Shown here in pieces: positions 5,559-6,387 of a stretch of 6,387 bases of DNA. Where the stretch lies: positions 1 through 6,387 of the forward strand of contig CALZHS010000104.1 in assembly GCA_945787265.1 (NCBI GenBank). The letters run 5' to 3'. A program made the position numbers and the translations under genes. Below the pieces are notes generated by a model that was not told the origin of the DNA, did no database searches, and worked only from the letters and a program-made list of their open reading frames with translations. The DNA is from an uncultured Gammaproteobacteria bacterium. GTDB lineage: Bacteria > Pseudomonadota > Gammaproteobacteria > GCA-001735895. Numbering within the stretch: position 1 is the stretch's first letter; every line of letters begins with the position of its first letter.

Positions 5559-5641
5559 GTCATTGCGCAAGCGGCGGTCCGACCTAGCGGAATCTTTTGA
5601 AGATGCTACCACGACAAGATCCCCGCTTGCGCGGGGATGAC
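5559..5641. repeat. 83-bp imperfect palindrome, MITE-like or dispersed intergenic repeat
   Basis: The left half begins GTCATT-GCGCAAGCGG and the right half, read on the minus strand, begins GTCATCCCCGCGCAAGCGG. Both arms continue inward through GGATC/GGTC-like and GTAGC/CTAGC-like blocks to ATCTT (5592-5596), a TTG loop and AAGAT (5600-5604), so the whole element folds on itself with a few gaps. The right end resembles the GC-rich 'GTCAT-CCCCGC-GCGGGGAT' type of dispersed repeat found between genes in many proteobacteria. It sits exactly in the 117-bp gap between two convergent genes. Copy number elsewhere in the genome cannot be judged here. Confidence 0.6.
5619..5638 (-). terminator. Perfect GC-rich hairpin, possible bidirectional terminator
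   Basis: ATCCCCGC (5619-5626) and GCGGGGAT (5631-5638) are perfect inverted repeats around a TTGC loop. The hairpin lies 20 bp past the stop of the minus-strand S-formylglutathione hydrolase gene and about 77 bp past the stop of the plus-strand exporter. Neither side has a real U-tract (the minus side reads CTTGTCG), so termination is plausible but not of the classical intrinsic form. Confidence 0.45.
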
Positions 5642-5658
5642 AATAGCGGCGGTAGCAG

Positions 5659-6387
5659 CTACTTCAGGAAGCCGGCGTGGTAGTCGAAGTGGTCCTCGAT
5701 GAAACTGGCGATGAAATGGTAGCTGTGATCGTAGCCTGGCTGCATTCGAATCGTAACCGGCTGACCGGCTGCGTCACAGGCGGCCTGGAAATTGTCCGGT
5801 AACAGCTGCCCCTCGTGCAGGAATTCATCGGCATCCCCCTGGTCAACCAGGATATCGCTAACCCGCGCTCCACTTTGTACCAGGCAGGTCGCGTCGTAAG
5901 CTTCCCAGGCAGAACCATCTTCGCCCAGGTAAGCTCCGAAGCAACCCTTACCCCAGCCGCAGTTGATCGGGTTTGCGATGGGCGCGAAAGCCGACACCGA
6001 ACGATACGCAGCCGGGTTTTTCAACGCGCAGATCAGGGCACCGTGCCCACCCATGGAATGTCCGGTGACCGATTTGACGCCAGCAATCAACGGCAAATTG
6101 GACTCGACCAGGGCGGGTAATTCGTGGCTTACGTAGTCGTACATCATGTAGTGTGGAGTCCACGGACTTTGTGTCGCGTTGACGTAAAAACCGGCGGCCT
6201 GCCCCAGGTCGTAACGCTCGGGTTCGTCGGCAACATCATCACCACGCGGGCTGGTGTCGGGGAATACGATGGCGATACCGTGTTGTGCGGCATAGCGCTG
6301 AAACCCTCCCTTGGTGCGCGCATTATCATCGCTGCAGGTTAGTCCCGACAGCCAGTAAAGCGCCGCTACTTTTTCATCTCTCGATTT
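5659..6387 (-). CDS. fghA: S-formylglutathione hydrolase, N-terminus cut off at the right edge
   Basis: This cytoplasmic serine hydrolase completes glutathione-dependent formaldehyde oxidation by splitting S-formylglutathione into formate and glutathione. The visible 242 residues begin at about residue 35-40 of the usual 275-285. They show LYWLSGLTCSDDNARTKGGFQRYAAQHGIAIVFPDTSPRGD (oxyanion-hole region with the conserved Cys), YDLGQAAGFYVNAT, the nucleophile elbow GHSMGGHG (Ser111 of the fragment), SVSAFAPI and LVDQGDADEF, whose last Asp (187) fits the catalytic acid, then PGYDHSYHFIASFIEDH with the catalytic His (221). The Asp-to-His spacing of 34 equals that in human esterase D. The start and any partner glutathione-dependent formaldehyde dehydrogenase gene would lie beyond 6387. 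All triad residues are present, so the enzyme should be active. Confidence 0.95.
   Translation of the reverse strand, partial: KSRDEKVAALYWLSGLTCSDDNARTKGGFQRYAAQHGIAIVFPDTSPRGDDVADEPERYDLGQAAGFYVNATQSPWTPHYMMYDYVSHELPALVESNLPLIAGVKSVTGHSMGGHGALICALKNPAAYRSVSAFAPIANPINCGWGKGCFGAYLGEDGSAWEAYDATCLVQSGARVSDILVDQGDADEFLHEGQLLPDNFQAACDAAGQPVTIRMQPGYDHSYHFIASFIEDHFDYHAGFLK

Noticed and set aside
1..6387. tRNA, rRNA, CRISPR array, transposase or phage genes
   Set aside because: No cloverleaf, rRNA-like segment, regularly spaced direct repeats or transposase motifs were seen on either strand.

Overview
The window looks like chromosomal DNA from a Gram-negative bacterium of the Pseudomonadota, most likely a gammaproteobacterium from an aquatic or sediment setting. 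The basis is the gene set (Lgt-like protein, BT1-type transporter, glutathione-dependent formaldehyde detoxification enzyme), the moderately high GC coding style and the intergenic GC-rich palindrome. No rRNA or tRNA is present and taxonomy is inference only.

Layout from left to right. Positions 1-364 (minus) hold the first 121 codons of a divergent prolipoprotein diacylglyceryl transferase (Lgt) family protein that runs off the left edge. A divergent intergenic region with a good extended -10 promoter (425-452) leads into a plus-strand pair: a large MFS transporter of the folate/biopterin (BT1) type (475-2115) and, 40 bp later, a HupE/UreJ-family metal permease with a signal peptide (2156-2800). 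Converging on this pair, and overlapping the HupE-like gene by 4 bp at the stop codons, is a minus-strand nitrile hydratase operon: alpha subunit (4477-3827), beta subunit (3827-3165) and a nitrile hydratase accessory/activator protein (3165-2797). Consecutive genes overlap by exactly one base (TAATG, TGATG). The alpha subunit carries the cobalt-type metal-claw motif VCTLCSC. Diverging from it is an EamA/DMT-family exporter (about 4654-5541, plus). An 83-bp imperfect palindrome containing a perfect 8-bp GC-rich hairpin fills the gap to the last gene, a minus-strand S-formylglutathione hydrolase (6387-5659) that lacks its N-terminus at the right edge.

Functional reading. The core is a compact cobalt-type nitrile hydratase operon that would hydrate nitriles to amides in the cytoplasm, with its dedicated maturation factor. 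The adjacent HupE-like permease belongs to a family that moves Ni2+ or Co2+, so a cobalt-supply role for the hydratase is an attractive inference, although it is on the opposite strand and apparently co-transcribed with the BT1-type transporter instead. No amidase, nitrilase or aldoxime dehydratase is visible, so the origin of the nitrile and the fate of the amide cannot be read from this window. The Lgt-like gene, the exporter and the formaldehyde-detoxification hydrolase appear to be independent neighbours.
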